A stretch of DNA of 64,000 nucleotides from Procambarus clarkii (Eukaryota > Arthropoda > Malacostraca > Decapoda > Cambaridae). The DNA is taken from contig NC_091152.1 in assembly GCF_040958095.1 (NCBI RefSeq), forward strand, positions 20,246,744 to 20,310,743, in the 5' to 3' direction. Numbering within the stretch: the stretch's first letter is position 1; every line of letters begins with the position of its first letter. Positions 33,019 through 45,236 of the stretch are shown piece by piece. The notes below the pieces were generated by a model. The model was not told the DNA's origin. It worked only from the letters and a program-made list of their open reading frames with translations, and made no database searches. The position numbers were made by a program, and so were the translations under genes.

Positions 33019-35184
33019 CGACCTGCAACGGGTCCGCCACAAGAGTACCACGGGTGTAAAGGACCGGCGAGACATCAGGAACGAACTTACCCGCAATCTT
33101 GCGGACACGCTTCCATATCAGCGGCAGAGGAGTTTCGGACGTAATGGTGGAAACATAAGACTTCCAACACTCACGCTTAGCTGTACGAATGGTCAGCGTC
33201 GAAGATGGTGTCATGAGAAAGGAGGAGGGCGCGAGGGAGAGGTCTGAGAGAGCAGTACGGAGGGTAAATAGGTTGTAGTCCGCCTTAGTAAACTGCCACC
33301 TAGGGAAGGAGAGGGGAGGGTGAAAAGAGAAAAAGGCAACAAGGATGGGGAAAATGGTCACTGCCATGGAGGTCATCAAGAACCCGAAACGTGAAATCCA
33401 AGTAAAGAGACGACGAGCAGAGAGAAAGATCAAGACAGGAAAGGGTGCGAGACCGAGAGTCCAAATGAGTGAGCTCACGAGAATTCAGAAGAGACAGGAA
33501 GGAAGAGAGGATGAACGGTTTGAGAAGGCGACCCCGGGTGTTTGTCAGGCTATGGCTCCAGAGGGAATGTCGACAATTAAAATCACTCAGCAGGAGCACC
33601 GGCTCTGGCAAAGAGTTCATTGGGTGCTTAAGATGGGTAAGAGAAAGAGGGACATTTAGAGGGAGATAAATGGAACAAACCATGTACTATTTACGCACAA
33701 AGACAAGTGCAACAGAACATTGGAGAGGCGACAGAAAAAGCAAAGGGGGACGAAGGGAACATCAGAACGGTTCAAGAGAGCAGAGAAGAGGAACGCGGGA
33801 GGGAGGGTTGTGGAGAGGGGGGGAGAAAGGAATAGTCAGGGAAGCAACCAGGACGAGCACCAAGCATCGGCTCCTGGAGACAGACACAAAGGGGCTAAAA
33901 CTTCGATATCCTTAGTTGGCATAATATTCGCGAATATTCCATTGAAGAATAGACATCGACAATAAGAGAAAGGACAGCAACAGAGGACAATGGAGCGAGT
34001 GTGTCGGAGGCAGGGGGCGAGGAAGAATGTGAAGCCTTCTTACCCGCCGGAGAGGAGGGAGAGGAGAGGAGCCAGGCTTATGGTTCCAACTCAAAGAGAC
34101 CGGCATCCCAGCAGTGTACCGGGCAACAGATTCAAGCGTCTCACCAGGAGCAGCAGAACGATTGCAAACACGATGGCCGCTGGGAGAGTGATGGACATCA
34201 GCTCGCACTGACAGCCGGCGTGGAGAGCTAAGAGATGGGGGAGAAGGATGGGAAGGAGGATAGGAGGGAGACGAAGAAGACAGGAGACGAGATAGACTGG
34301 GTAGAAAGGGGAACCCCCAGACAGAACCATGAGGGGGACTAGCGTAGAACTGAAAGGAACAGAGGCGGCGGCGGTGGGCGTGTCTGAGTCTAAGGCCAGG
34401 AAACGATTGAGAGACCGAGGAAGGTGGGAAAGACGAGGAGAAAAAGAGCGCAATACACGAGCATAAGAGACCAGCGAAAAGGGGGAAGACAGCGAACCTG
34501 GCGCCTCACCTCAGGAAAAGACAAACGGTCCCAGTGCTTCTAGTTGAGGTCGACTGCCTCAAGCTTGTAATGTATACACACGCTTAAGAAGGTAGGGTGG
34601 GCCTCACCGCAATTGAGGCAGAGAGCCTGGGAAGAAGTGCACTCCGACTTAGTGACCTGCGTCCCCACACAAGGGACAGACAGCACTGGAGCACCCGAGG
34701 GCACCATGCCCAAACCTCCAGCACTTATTACAGAGCCGAGGAGAGGGAATGTACTCCTGGACAGAGCACCTGGCACCAGCAAGAATGACAGAGGGCGGAA
34801 GGGTCCTACCATCAAAGATAATCTTCAAAACCCGAAGGGGCTGACGGCGACGACCACGAGGGGGACGAGTAAATGTATCTACCTGGAGGACAGAATGGCC
34901 TTTGGCTTAGAGGATATGCCAATTATCACCGTGATAGTCCTGCAGATTCCTAACACCGGTCGCAACATGCGGTAGGAGGAGAATGGTGCCAACACTGGCA
35001 TTCAACCGTACCGAGACGGGTGGGGTTGAAAGTAACAGGCATCTACTGAATCATCAAGGTGTCTATGGAGGGAAAAATCGTCAGGTGGTGTAGAATCTAG
35101 AGGGAGGAGATCAAAGTATTTGGCCCACGAAGCGGGACCAAACAAGGCCTGGTACACATCAGTATGGGGAGGGATCGCGCAAGT
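33019..35184 (-). mobile_element. LINE B copy 2, main part
   Basis: Degraded minus-strand LINE B: endonuclease remnant (about 33180-33960) and ORF1 remnant (33912-35170). A deletion near 35008 removes ORF1 sequence that is kept in the duplicate at 62590-62695. It is interrupted by LINE A2 at 35185 and resumes at 41492. Confidence 0.85.
35171..35184. repeat. Target-site duplication, left, of LINE A2
   Basis: GGGATCGCGCAAGT, identical to 41478-41491 and to the uninterrupted site at 62855-62868. Confidence 0.95.
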
Positions 35185-35264
35185 AAGTTAGTAATTATCA
35201 AAAGAAGGCACCAAACCGGGAAGGCTATGTAGCACCATCAAATACGCAAAATAATCAGAGGGCG

Positions 35265-38200
35265 CTAAATATCACCAAGGATGCCAATACGAGAACAAAA
35301 ACGCATAAGGCGAACGATATCAAAAGTATCCGAGTCACCAAGAATTCTATCGAGGGACAGGTGACCGCGAGGGGCGGTCGGAAAGCAAGACACACGCTCG
35401 TCCTGGAAGTCAGGACATTCAAGAAGGACATGCACGACCGTAAGAGGGACAATGCAACTAGGACAATAAGGAGCAGGGCGGCGCTCCATCAAGTGACCAT
35501 GGGTTAAGCGAGTATGGCCAATACGCAACCTCGCCAGAGCTGTTTCCCACCGCCGGTTACGGTGGAAGGAGGACGGCCACGAGGAAACACAACATTTAAG
35601 AGTACGTAGCTTGTTACCAGTAACAGACAACCAAGAAGCCTGCCAACGGGTAAGAACTGAGGAATGGATAACTGGGTAAAAGTCGGAATACGGAATGCCT
35701 TTACGAGAGATGGGACAAGAGCGGACAGCTTCCTTAGCGGCAGCATCCGCACGCTCATTTAAAGACACACCAATATGGCTGGGAACCCAACAAAACTCAA
35801 CCGACTTAAATTTACTGTGAACGAGAAACAGCCAATGCTGGATCTCGACAACTACTGGATGAACCGGATTAAAGGACCCGAGAGCCATGAGGGCACTACG
35901 AGAGTCAACAACAACCACAAAGGAGGACTGACAACGAGAAAGCAGGAGACGAAGAGCATAGAGAATAGCATAAAGTTCTGCTGAAAAGATGCTAGTCTCC
36001 GGAGGCAAGCGACACATATAAGTGCGATCAGGAAAAACAACAGAGTAGCCAACACCGTCCGCTGACTTAGACCCATCGGTGAAGACAGAAACGGAGCGGG
36101 AGTGAGAAGAAAAGTGCTCGAGGAAAAGGCGTTTTAGAACCGTAGGAGGGGTAAAAGCTTTAGTGATACGGGTCAAGGAAGTACAAAACCGCGGAAGAGG
36201 GACCCTCCACGGGGGCAAAGAAGGAACAACACGAGGAGAAACATCAGAAATATGAACGGAGAGAGAATCCTGTAGGCGAGATAACCGGACAGAAAGAGGG
36301 AGGTGGTGAAGAGGAACAGGAACCGCAGGAGGGGTAAAAGTTAAAGCACGACAGAGGCGAGAGGAAGGATGTTGCAAGGACCGCGCAAGATAGCGAAGAC
36401 AGTAGCGATCACGGCGGTCCTGGAGAGACAGGAAGCCAGTGTCAACATACAAGCTAAGGATGGGAGTCGAACGAAAGGCACCAGAACTGAGGCGCAACCC
36501 AGTATGGTGCAAAGCATCAAGACGGCGAAGAGTAGAAGGAGAAGCAGACGAGTAAGCAGGGCAACCATAATCGAGCTTAGACAGGACGAGAGAGGAATGT
36601 AAAGCAAGGAGAGTGCGCCTATCTGCCCCCCAAGAAGTATGGGACAAGACCCGAAGGAGGGTAAGGGCCTTAGAGCACTCAACACGGAGGTAAGAGATAT
36701 GGGGAGACCAAGACAAACGAGTGTCAAGGAATAACCCCAAAAGCTTCGCGGAATCTTTGTATTCAAGGGGATGACCATAAAGCGACAAAGAGGGACGAAG
36801 AACAACCCGTTTCCGCGTAAAAGTCATGGCACAAGTCTTAGAAGTAGAGAACTTGAAGCCATGACCTGTGGCCCAAGACGACACGGCATCAATTGCAAGT
36901 TGAAGCCGGCGTTGAAGGAGAGGCGAATCATCACCCTGACAACAAAGGGTAAGATCATCGACATAGAGAGCGGAGAAGACACCAGAAGGAAGAGAGGAAA
37001 GAAGACCATTGAGGGCAACAAGAAAAAGAGTAGTGCTCAGAACACTACCCTGGGGCACACCTTCGTATTGCTGAAAAGAGGGAGAGAGAGCGGTACCAAG
37101 GCGCACCCGAAAGGAACGACGAGAGAGGAAGCTGCGGAGAAAGAGAGGGAGATGACCACGAAGGCCAAAAGAATGAAGTTGAGAGAGGATATGATAACGC
37201 CAAGTGGTGTCGTAAGCCTTTTCTAGGTCAAAAAGGACGGCAACAACGGAGGTCTTCGCAGCAAAAGCAGTACGAATATAGACCTCCAAGTTCACCAGGA
37301 CATCTGTCGTGCTGCGGCACTTGCGGAAACCAAATTGAGAAGGGGAGAGGAGGTGATGGTGTTCCAGGAACCACATCAGACGAACGTTAACCATACGTTC
37401 AAAGAGTTTGCAGACACAACTTGTGAGAGCAATAGGGCGAAAGTCCTTAGGGGAAGTACCCAGAGACCCCGGTTTGCGAACAGGGAGGACAACGGCATCG
37501 AGCCAGTCCTTAGGGACTGACGACGACTCCCAGATCCGATTATACAGACTCAGTAAATACTGAGACGTGCCCGGAGGGAGATGGCGAAGCATCTCATAAT
37601 GAATACCATCGGAGCCCGCCGCCGTAGAACCGCAGAGGGCCAGGGCAGAACGAAGTTCAGAGAGAGAAAAGGGATCATTATAGGGAAGCTGAAGATGAGT
37701 GCAGAAATCTAAAGGACGAGACTCAAGGACAGGTTTACGAAGAAGGAAAGATTGGGGAAGATGAAGACCAGAGCTAACAGAAGAAAAATGGGAACCCAGT
37801 TCGGAAGCGACCTGCAACGGGTCCGCTACAAGAGTATCATGGAGGTGAAGGACCGGTGAAACATCGGGAACGAACTTACCCGCTATCTTGCGGATACGCT
37901 TCCAGATCTGGGCCAGAGGGGTCTCGGACGTAATTGATGAGACATAAGATGCCCAACATTCACGTTTAGCCGTACGGATGGCCCTACGGGCCACCGCACT
38001 CGCTTTCCGAAAGAAAAGAAAAGAATCGGTCGTCTGCCTACGGCGGTGCCTCTTCCAGGCTGCACGCTTACAGCGGACAGCCCGAGCACAGTCCGCATTC
38101 CACCAGGGAACGCACTTCCGTGGACCCCGAGAGGAAGAGCGAGGAATAGAGCGGAGGGCAGCGTTGAAGACAGTGTCATGAAAAAGGAGGAGAGCGCGAG

Positions 38201-38992
38201 AGAGAGGCAGAAGGGAGAGGTCAGGGAGAGCAGCACTGAGGGTAAATAGGGTCCAGTCTGCCTTAGCAAACTGCCACCTAGGGAAAGAGAGGGAAGGGCG
38301 AAAAGAGAAAAAGGAAACAAGGATGGGGAAATGATCACTTCCATGGAGGTCATCAAGAACCTGCCACGTGAAATCTAAGTAAAGAGAAGAAGAGCAGAGA
38401 GAAAGATCAAGACAAGAAAGGGTGCGAGTCCGAGAGTCCAAATGAGTGGGCTCACCAGAATTCAGAAGAGACAGGGAAGAAGAGAGGAGAAACGGCTCAA
38501 GGAGGCGACCCCGGGTATTCGTCAGAACGTCACCCCAAAGAGAATGACGACAATTGAAGTCACCCAGCAGGAGCACAGGCTCCGGCAAGGAGTCCAGGAG
38601 GTGTTTCAAATCAGGAAGAGAGAGCGGGACACTCGGGGGGAGATAAATGGAACAAACTGTGTACCATTTCCCCACAAAGACACGAGCAGCAGAACAATGG
38701 AGAGGCGAAGGAAAAAGTAAAGGAACAAAGGGAACATCAGCCCGAATCAAAAGAGCAGAAGAATTAGAAGCCCCAGCAATGGCTGGGGGGGGGGGGAGAG
38801 AAAGGAATAGCCACGAAAACGACCAGGACGAGCACCAAGCATTGGCTCCTGGAGACAGACACAAAGGGGCGAAAACCGCGAAATCAGAAGTTGGAGTTCG
38901 AGGAAATTGGCGTAATAACCTCGAACGTTCCATTGAAGAATGGACAACGACGAGAAGAGAAAGGACAAAAACAGAGAACAAGGAAGAAACAA
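35265..38992 (-). CDS. LINE A2 ORF2: endonuclease-reverse transcriptase-RNase H
   Basis: The retrotransposition polyprotein. From the ATG at 38992 the endonuclease start (ILQWNVRGYYAN, then LQEPML) lies in a frame that ends after a 12-G tract (38785-38796). The remaining about 1130 codons are in the next frame and fully open. RT: FRPIALTS, FDLEKAYD, GVPQGSVLS and YVDD. RNase H has the full D-E-D-H-D set (FTDGSK, AELYAI, VDSRSA, PSHIG, NERAD). A C-x2-C/H/C knuckle closes the protein. RNase H places the element in the I superfamily. The open frame extending upstream to 39323 overlaps ORF1 out of phase and is not the start. Confidence 0.9.
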
Positions 38993-39015
38993 AGGCGAAA
39001 GACCAACAGAGCACG

Positions 39016-40942
39016 TTAAAGAATATCAGGGTCGGGATCAGGGTCAGCAAAGTCAGGGTTAGGGGGCATGGGTAAACTGAGCAAAGACGGAGGGAAGGAA
39101 ACGGGAGAACAGAGCAGAGGTGGGCGGGCAGGGTCTGGAGGAGGAGGAGGAAGAGGAGGAGACAACGGAGAGGAGCCGTCAAGGACAGCAGCAGGAGGAG
39201 GGGGAGTAGAAAGAGGGGAGCGCACCCCAGCAAGAGCAGCAACCGAAAGGGAAGCAGGGGCCAAAGAAACCTCCATAGCAGGAACAGGGGGCGCAAGCAC
39301 TGAAACGGGAGGGGAAGGAGCAACAGAGCCAGAAGGAGGAGCTGAGGAAGAAAGCGAAGCCTTCTTACCCGCCGGGGAAGAGGAAGGAGAGGAGCCAGGC
39401 TTACGCTTCTGACTTAAAGAGACCGGTGTCCCAGCAACTACGTACCGGGCAACGGATTCCAGTGTCTCAACAGGAGAAGCCGAACGAGAGCACACACGAC
39501 GGCCGTTAGGAGAGCGATGGACATCCGCCCGCACCGACAGGCGGTGGGGAGAGCCAATAGATGGAGGAAGAGGATGGGAAGGAGGATCGGAGGGGGACGA
39601 GGAAGAAGACACAGAAGACACGACAGACCGGGTAGAAGGATGGGGAACCCCAGACAGAGGACCAGGAGGAGGATTCTTCGGGAGAGAACCCAAAGGAACA
39701 GAGGAGGGGGCAGTGGGCGCATCAGGGTCCAAGGCCCGGAAACGGTTGTGAGTCTGAGGAAGGCGGGAAGGACGAGGAGAGGAAGAGCGCAACACGCGAG
39801 CATAAGAGATATTAGCATAAGGCGGGAGCCGGCGAACCTGGCGCCTCGCCTCAGGAAAAGATAAACGCTCCCGGTGCTTCAGGTTGAGGACGGCTGCCTC
39901 AAGCTTGTAATGGACACACGCACGGGAGAAGGTAGGATGGGCCTCACCGCAGTTGAGGCAACGAGCCTGGGGAGAAGTGCACTCCGACTTAGAGTGACCT
40001 TCGCCACCACACAAAGGACAGAGAGAGACAGTCCCGGAGCAGCGGAGGGCACCATGCCCAAACCTCCAGCACTTGTTGCAGAGCCGAGGAGAAGGAATGT
40101 ACTCCTGGACAGAGCACCTGGCACCAGCAAGAATGACAGAGGGTGGAAGGGTCCTACCATCAAAGGTAATCTTCACAACCCGGAGGGGTTGACGGCGACT
40201 ACCACGAGGGGGACGAGTAAACGTGTCCACCTGGAGAATAGAATGGCCCTGGGCAGCGAGGATATGGCGAATATCGTCGTGGCAGTCGCGCAGGTCCCGA
40301 ACACCGGTTGCAACATGGGGCGGGAGCAAAATAGTGCCAACACTGGCATTCAATTGAGCGTTCTTCGAGACCCGAACGGGGGTCTCGCCAAGGCAGGATA
40401 AGGCAGCCAAGCGGGAAGCAGCATCCTGAGAAGGAGCAGCAACGACACGTGTACCGAGACGAGTGGGGTTGAAAGTAATGGAGGCATCCACGGAATCAAT
40501 GAGATGTCGATGAAGGGAGAAATCGTCAGGAGGCGCAGAATCAAGAGGGAGGAGATCAAAATATTTGGCCCACGAAGCGGGACCAAACAAGGCTTGATAG
40601 GTAGCAGAACTGGAAGGAATCGAGCGAGGGCGGCCGTGACGAGAACGGCGGTGAGAACCCCCAGAGAGAGGGGTTAAAAGGCGCAGTAGTTACAACTAGA
40701 GAAGGAGCCGCGCCAGGGGACGAGGTAGTCACCACTGGGGGCTTGGGGCTCGACCCAACCACAGAGGAGGGAGGGGAGCCAGGGGAAGGAGTCAGAGAGG
40801 CCAAAGGAGGAGCAAGGTCGGGGCCCAATGCAGCGGAGGCTACAGAGCCCGGTCTTCCAATACGGACCGACTCGGGGGCTTGGTCGCCCACCCCACGAGC
40901 CTGAAAAGGTAAGCCAGAAGCAGCCGAAACAGGGGTTATCAT
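39016..40942 (-). pseudogene. LINE A2 ORF1: nucleic-acid-binding protein, one frameshift
   Basis: ATG at 40942 (MITPVSAASG). A 2-bp deletion in a GA run near 40664-40671 separates the N-terminal 128-residue frame from the rest, which is open to 39016. The rest carries three zinc knuckles (CNKCWRFGH, CPLCGGEGH, CLNCGEAHP) and a Pro/Ser-rich tail ending DPDPDPDIL. The stop lies 23 bp before the ORF2 ATG. Confidence 0.9.
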
Positions 40943-41052
40943 CTTGACGAAATTAAGAATTCACTCACGAATGAGCCCCCACACCCACCATGGAGCCACA
41001 ATTAGAGGCAGGACACCCAACAAGAAGCTATCGCCGATCTTGTCGGGGCCTC

Positions 41053-41247
41053 CTAGGGGTGCGTCGTGAGTATACGCCCCACAAACGCCACCTTAAGAAA
41101 CCGACAGTCCGTCGAGATCGGGTTCAGTGACGAAGTGGGGATTGACAATAAAAGGGTCCCCTCGCTCTCTACGTCGGGTACTGCAGTTCTACGGGTGCAT
41201 GAGTATGCCTCCTCAAGCACCCGGGCGTCAAAATAGAAGAAGTCCAT
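41053..41247 (-). CDS. LINE A2 upstream small ORF (64 codons)
   Basis: Counterpart of the 64-codon frame in LINE A1, with the same length and the same FDARVLEEAYSCT core. It is intact here too, and about 110 bp upstream of the ORF1 ATG. Confidence 0.4.
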   Translation of the reverse strand: MDFFYFDARVLEEAYSCTRRTAVPDVESEGTLLLSIPTSSLNPISTDCRFLKVAFVGRILTTHP

Positions 41248-41477
41248 GGAAGAACCAGAACGAGCAAAAGGTCGGCAGGAAACGGCAAGCAGATAGGAGA
41301 AGAGGGGGGAGAAAAACGAAACAGAAGGAAAAGGAAAAGGTGCCCAGCAAAATTGGAGAGGACGGCAGCAGGAGCACAAGGCTAGAAAAGGACAGAGGAC
41401 TGTCCTAAGGAGCATCACACTCCAGCAGCCGCCCACGAAGCCCCCACACGGCGACAACGAGCTGAGCGGGGAGGGGG

Positions 41478-41491
41478 GGGATCGCGCAAGT
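41478..41491. repeat. Target-site duplication, right, of LINE A2
   Basis: GGGATCGCGCAAGT, directly after the five-G 5' end of the element. Confidence 0.95.
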
Positions 41492-42344
41492 GTGGCCATC
41501 ACATGGACGGAGTTGAGAACCCCCCCCCCCCCCCCTCCAAGAGAGAAAGAAGGTTAAAAGGCATTGTCACAATTAGAGTGAGCCGTGCGAGGGGAAAGAG
41601 GTGGTCACCACTGGGGGAGTGTGACTCGAACCAACCACAGGGAGAGGGAGGGAGAGCAGAGGGAAGTAGTCAGGAGGGTCAAAAGAGGAGCAAGGTCGGG
41701 GCCCAATGCAGCGGGAGCTACAGAGCCCGGTCTTCCAACACGATCCGACTCTGGGGGAAGGGGAAGGGCTGTTGCCCACCCCATGAGCAGAAGGCGCAAG
41801 AGGAACAGAATGAGACATGAAACAAGCGAATACTTTCATTCACGAATGGGTCCCCCTCCCACACTCACCACGGAGCCACATTAAGAGGCAGGACACAAAA
41901 GTGCCTCTCGTCACGCGAACCCCAAGGGGGGGGGCCCCCCCTTGCCGGGGCCCCCTTGGGGTTCGTCGTGACTATACGCCCCACAAACGCAACCTTAAGA
42001 ACCGTCAGTCCGTCGAGATCAGATTCAGTGACCAAAGGATTGACAATAAAAGGGTCCTCTCGCTCGAGCCGTTTGGTACTACAGTTCTATTGGTGCAAGA
42101 ATATGCCACCTCAAACACCCGGGCATCAAAACAAAAGGCCAAAAATAATAAAAAACAGGCAAAGGTTGGTGGGAAGTGACAATTAGAATGGAGAAGGAAA
42201 AGGGAAAGTCGTCCAGCAGAATTCGCGAGGACAGCAGCAGGAACACAAGGATACAAAAGGACAGAGGACTGTCCCAAGGAGCATCACTCCAACATCCGCC
42301 CACCAAGCCCCCTCACGGCAGCAGCGAGCCAGACAGGGACGGGG
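41492..42344 (-). mobile_element. LINE B copy 2, 5' part
   Basis: Remaining ORF1 start and 5' leader of the interrupted LINE B. It includes a C-run of about 16 near 41519 and the GC-rich inverted CCCCAAGGGGGG/CCCCTTGGGG at 41922-41962. It ends at the 3' end of gene copy 3. Confidence 0.8.
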
Positions 42345-43910
42345 GTGTCAAATAAACAAGCATTCTGTAAAGTACTTTATTTCCAAGTAAATGAAGTCTA
42401 GATAATGATCTGGCACTTTCCTTATACATTTGTAACAAAGGTAATTTATAGAGGAGCTCAAGGCACTTAAACTAAAAATTTAATAATTAAAAATTTAAGA
42501 AACCAGCACACAAGACCAAGTAACTTGCTCTACCAATAAAGTCAACTTAATTCTTGTTCCCTTTCAATAATGGCAAAACTTTCAAATTCTAAACATTTCA
42601 CATTAGTCTGCCTAGTAGATGACCACTCACTAGAGATTTGCACATTTACTCTATATTCACAAGTCTAGCCGACGTATTTCAATAAGTACAATATCTACCA
42701 GCATCGACTACAGAAGACTAGAATTAAGTAGTCTTCCATCATACTTTGAAAAGGTATTTGATGTTTTACTTAAATCTAAGACAGTTTTAGTGAAGCACTT
42801 ACAGGTCTGCTGGCTACATGCCAGCCGTCAATGCTATAGACTATGATGTTTACATTCTAAATCAATTTATATCTACACTATACCAGCCAGCAATGTGTAG
42901 CAATTACAAAAATACATCTTACAATGCTTTCTAAACCATGACATTACCACAATAAATACATTGTCTTCTCACAAGGAACCCTGGAAACAATATAGAGGAT
43001 AATTATGTCTAATCAAGACCTTAGAGCAGGAATCTACTAGTTCCTTCATGTGACCCGACAGGGTTTGTGAATTACATTGTACCGTGCGGCAGGAGCGTAT
43101 GCTAGACTATAGTGCACTTAAAAATTGGTTATTTCCAAATAGTTGTTTTACCAATTACATTTTTAAAAAACTACAAGTTAGTAAAATACATGATAGCAAG
43201 AGAAATTTGAGCGGACTCTACAATTACACAATGTAATGTATTTTTCTAGGAACATCATTGCTGAATTTAAAATATGAACGTTATTGCTGTATTTAAAATA
43301 TGAACACAGTCTAACCACTGTATGCCTCTTGTTCATGTATTTGGGCAAGATGTATACATCCCCAAATACCATATTAATGAACACTAAAGATACTCAAGAT
43401 GCTAATTTAAAAAGACCTGTGGAAGAGGCACGAGTTATAGCTTAACTTCTTCCTCCACACCTTAGGCTAGAAAAGGCTTTTTACTCTAAACTGCCCATTT
43501 GTCCACATACTTCCCTATTGCCCCAGTGACATTACACTTAAACCCTTAACGTGCTAAGGAGGGAGAGGTTAAATGTTAAAATTAAAAATCTGAATCCTAC
43601 TTTGGGTTCACTTTACAATAAAATACCAATAAAATGTTAAGCACGAGCTCAATTAAAATCATGTCAATTAGTCTTATTGGAGATCCTACTAGGTTTGAAA
43701 GTTTTGATAACTAACTATGACGTCTAGCCATTTTTCAAAATCTTTCTTCTGAGCCCAATCATGTGTTTATACCAAGTTCCTTTCTCCAAACCAACAAAGA
43801 AAATCTGTTTTGACAGGCATCACGTTCTCCAATGCCACAGACTTGGTAAGTTTTGTCCATCTGAAGTTCTTGCAGCATCAAGTTCTCCCACAAACGGACA
43901 GTGTTACACG
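42345..43910 (-). CDS. Gene copy 3, terminal exon E5 and 3' UTR
   Basis: Acceptor before 43910, TGA at 43759-43761, AATAAA at 42376-42381. The reading has Gly-to-Val, Gly-to-Asn and Arg-to-Lys changes relative to copy 1 (DACQN in place of DACQG) but no stop. The 3' UTR has many substitutions and small indels, so this copy belongs to a different sublineage, shared with the partial copy 5. Confidence 0.35.
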
Positions 43911-43993
43911 CTGAAACATTATAGTAATGGTTTATTTAAATGACTACAAAACATTTAAATATTAAGTTCCTTTGTTAAAAAAGTAGTGTATAT

Positions 43994-44396
43994 AGTCGAC
44001 CCGGGAACCACCGATTCAACCCGTTATCGCACTTGCATGTAGTCTATTTGGCTTATTCATAAGTGCATGCAAGACTAATTTATGATATTTGGTTTACCTT
44101 TAAATTCTGAGTAGAAAATATTGATCGAACCTAACCTTAGTATGTTAAGATTACAGTTAGCACTGAACATATACTTATATTGATATTACAGCTTTTTAGA
44201 AATAGCTAAACTAAAATATTTAAATCTATTTTAAAGCAATTCATGATATTGTCAAATTTTGTACAAAATCTATTGTTTTATTAAACAGGAAGACTTTGCA
44301 TCTAAAATATGGCTTTGAATAAGTCACATATATACTTATTTATAAGCCAAATAGTGATTAAGCAACAAGTCATATGTGCCGTCTAGTGGGTCGACT
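43994..44396. mobile_element. MITE-like element in intron, copy 3
   Basis: Same inverted AGTCGACCC ends as copy 1, with scattered differences. Confidence 0.45.
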
Positions 44397-44679
44397 GGTT
44401 ACCCCATATATATTTAAGAAAAAATTGCAATTACGAGTAAATCATATACAGGCCAGTCATATATATAAAGTATTTGTTCAGAAAATTAGAATAAGCCTCC
44501 CCTTTATTATGAAAATATCAGGGGGCCCCAACAAGAAATTTATAGCCTAGTGGACTGAAGTTACTGTTACAAAAGTTTTCCCCAAAAAAGAAGCTACAGC
44601 CAAAATAGCCAAGACAAAATGCTTCACCACAACGTGATATTTAATCTAGTTTGAAACAGTTGCCACCAAGAATACTTAC

Positions 44680-44810
44680 AAGTCTCAAGAACCGATGGCA
44701 GGTACTTGGCCGTCTATTATACCAGCATTTTCCAGTGAATTTATCTAGCACATCTGATACATCGCTATTGAAGCTTTTCTTTGGCAATTCATTGCTCAGG
44801 CGAAACAAAA
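44680..44810 (-). CDS. Gene copy 3, internal exon E4 (131 nt)
   Basis: Same splice sites as copy 1, but with a 9-nt in-frame insertion (SDVSDVLDK against SDVPDK) and a few residue changes. Frame conservation in the most diverged copy is the best evidence that E4 is coding. Confidence 0.5.
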
Positions 44811-45236
44811 CTGGTGAAAAAAAAAAATAAGTGGAGAAACTTATAGAAAAAACATTTGTGCAGAATCTAGTTCCCACCCTCCCCCTGAATACAAGAAAGA
44901 AACCATATTCTTCAAATCTTGGCAAAGCCACTATTTCTATTTAAAATATGCTAGGCATCTAAACCCTAAAAAAATTAAAAAGTTACTTAACAAAAGGCTC
45001 TACTACTTGGCCCAAGTCAATTTTTCTTCATACAATATTGTAACTTATGCCTTTAGTTAGCAACCATTTCTAATTGGATAGGAAAATTGGTTACGAACTT
45101 TTTAACTTCCAAAAATTGAAAGTTCACTGTATAATATCTTACCTTTTTTATGCACGTCAGTAGTCAAGAATTTTTAGCCACAGGAAGAACACCGTTTATT
45201 CCATCTAGCATAGTTCATTTTCTTGGGCTGTGGCCT

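Larger units (their letters stand above)
35185..41477 (-). mobile_element. LINE A2, nearly full-length I-superfamily LINE
   Basis: A 6293-bp minus-strand element with a perfect 14-bp target duplication. It has a full 5' end (CCCCCTCCCCGCTCAGCTC), an upstream small frame, ORF1, ORF2 and an 80-bp 3' UTR ending in TTAC-type repeats. ORF2 is open from the endonuclease middle to the end. Visible defects are a 2-bp deletion in ORF1 near 40664-40671 relative to A1, and the out-of-frame 12-G tract in ORF2 shared with A1. The segmental duplicate lacks this insertion, so it is the youngest event in the window. Confidence 0.95.

Noticed and set aside
35265-39323. The 1352-codon frame of LINE A2 taken as the true ORF2
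   Set aside because: Its first part overlaps ORF1 out of phase and is Leu/Pro-rich shadow; the endonuclease motif starts at 38992 in another frame.
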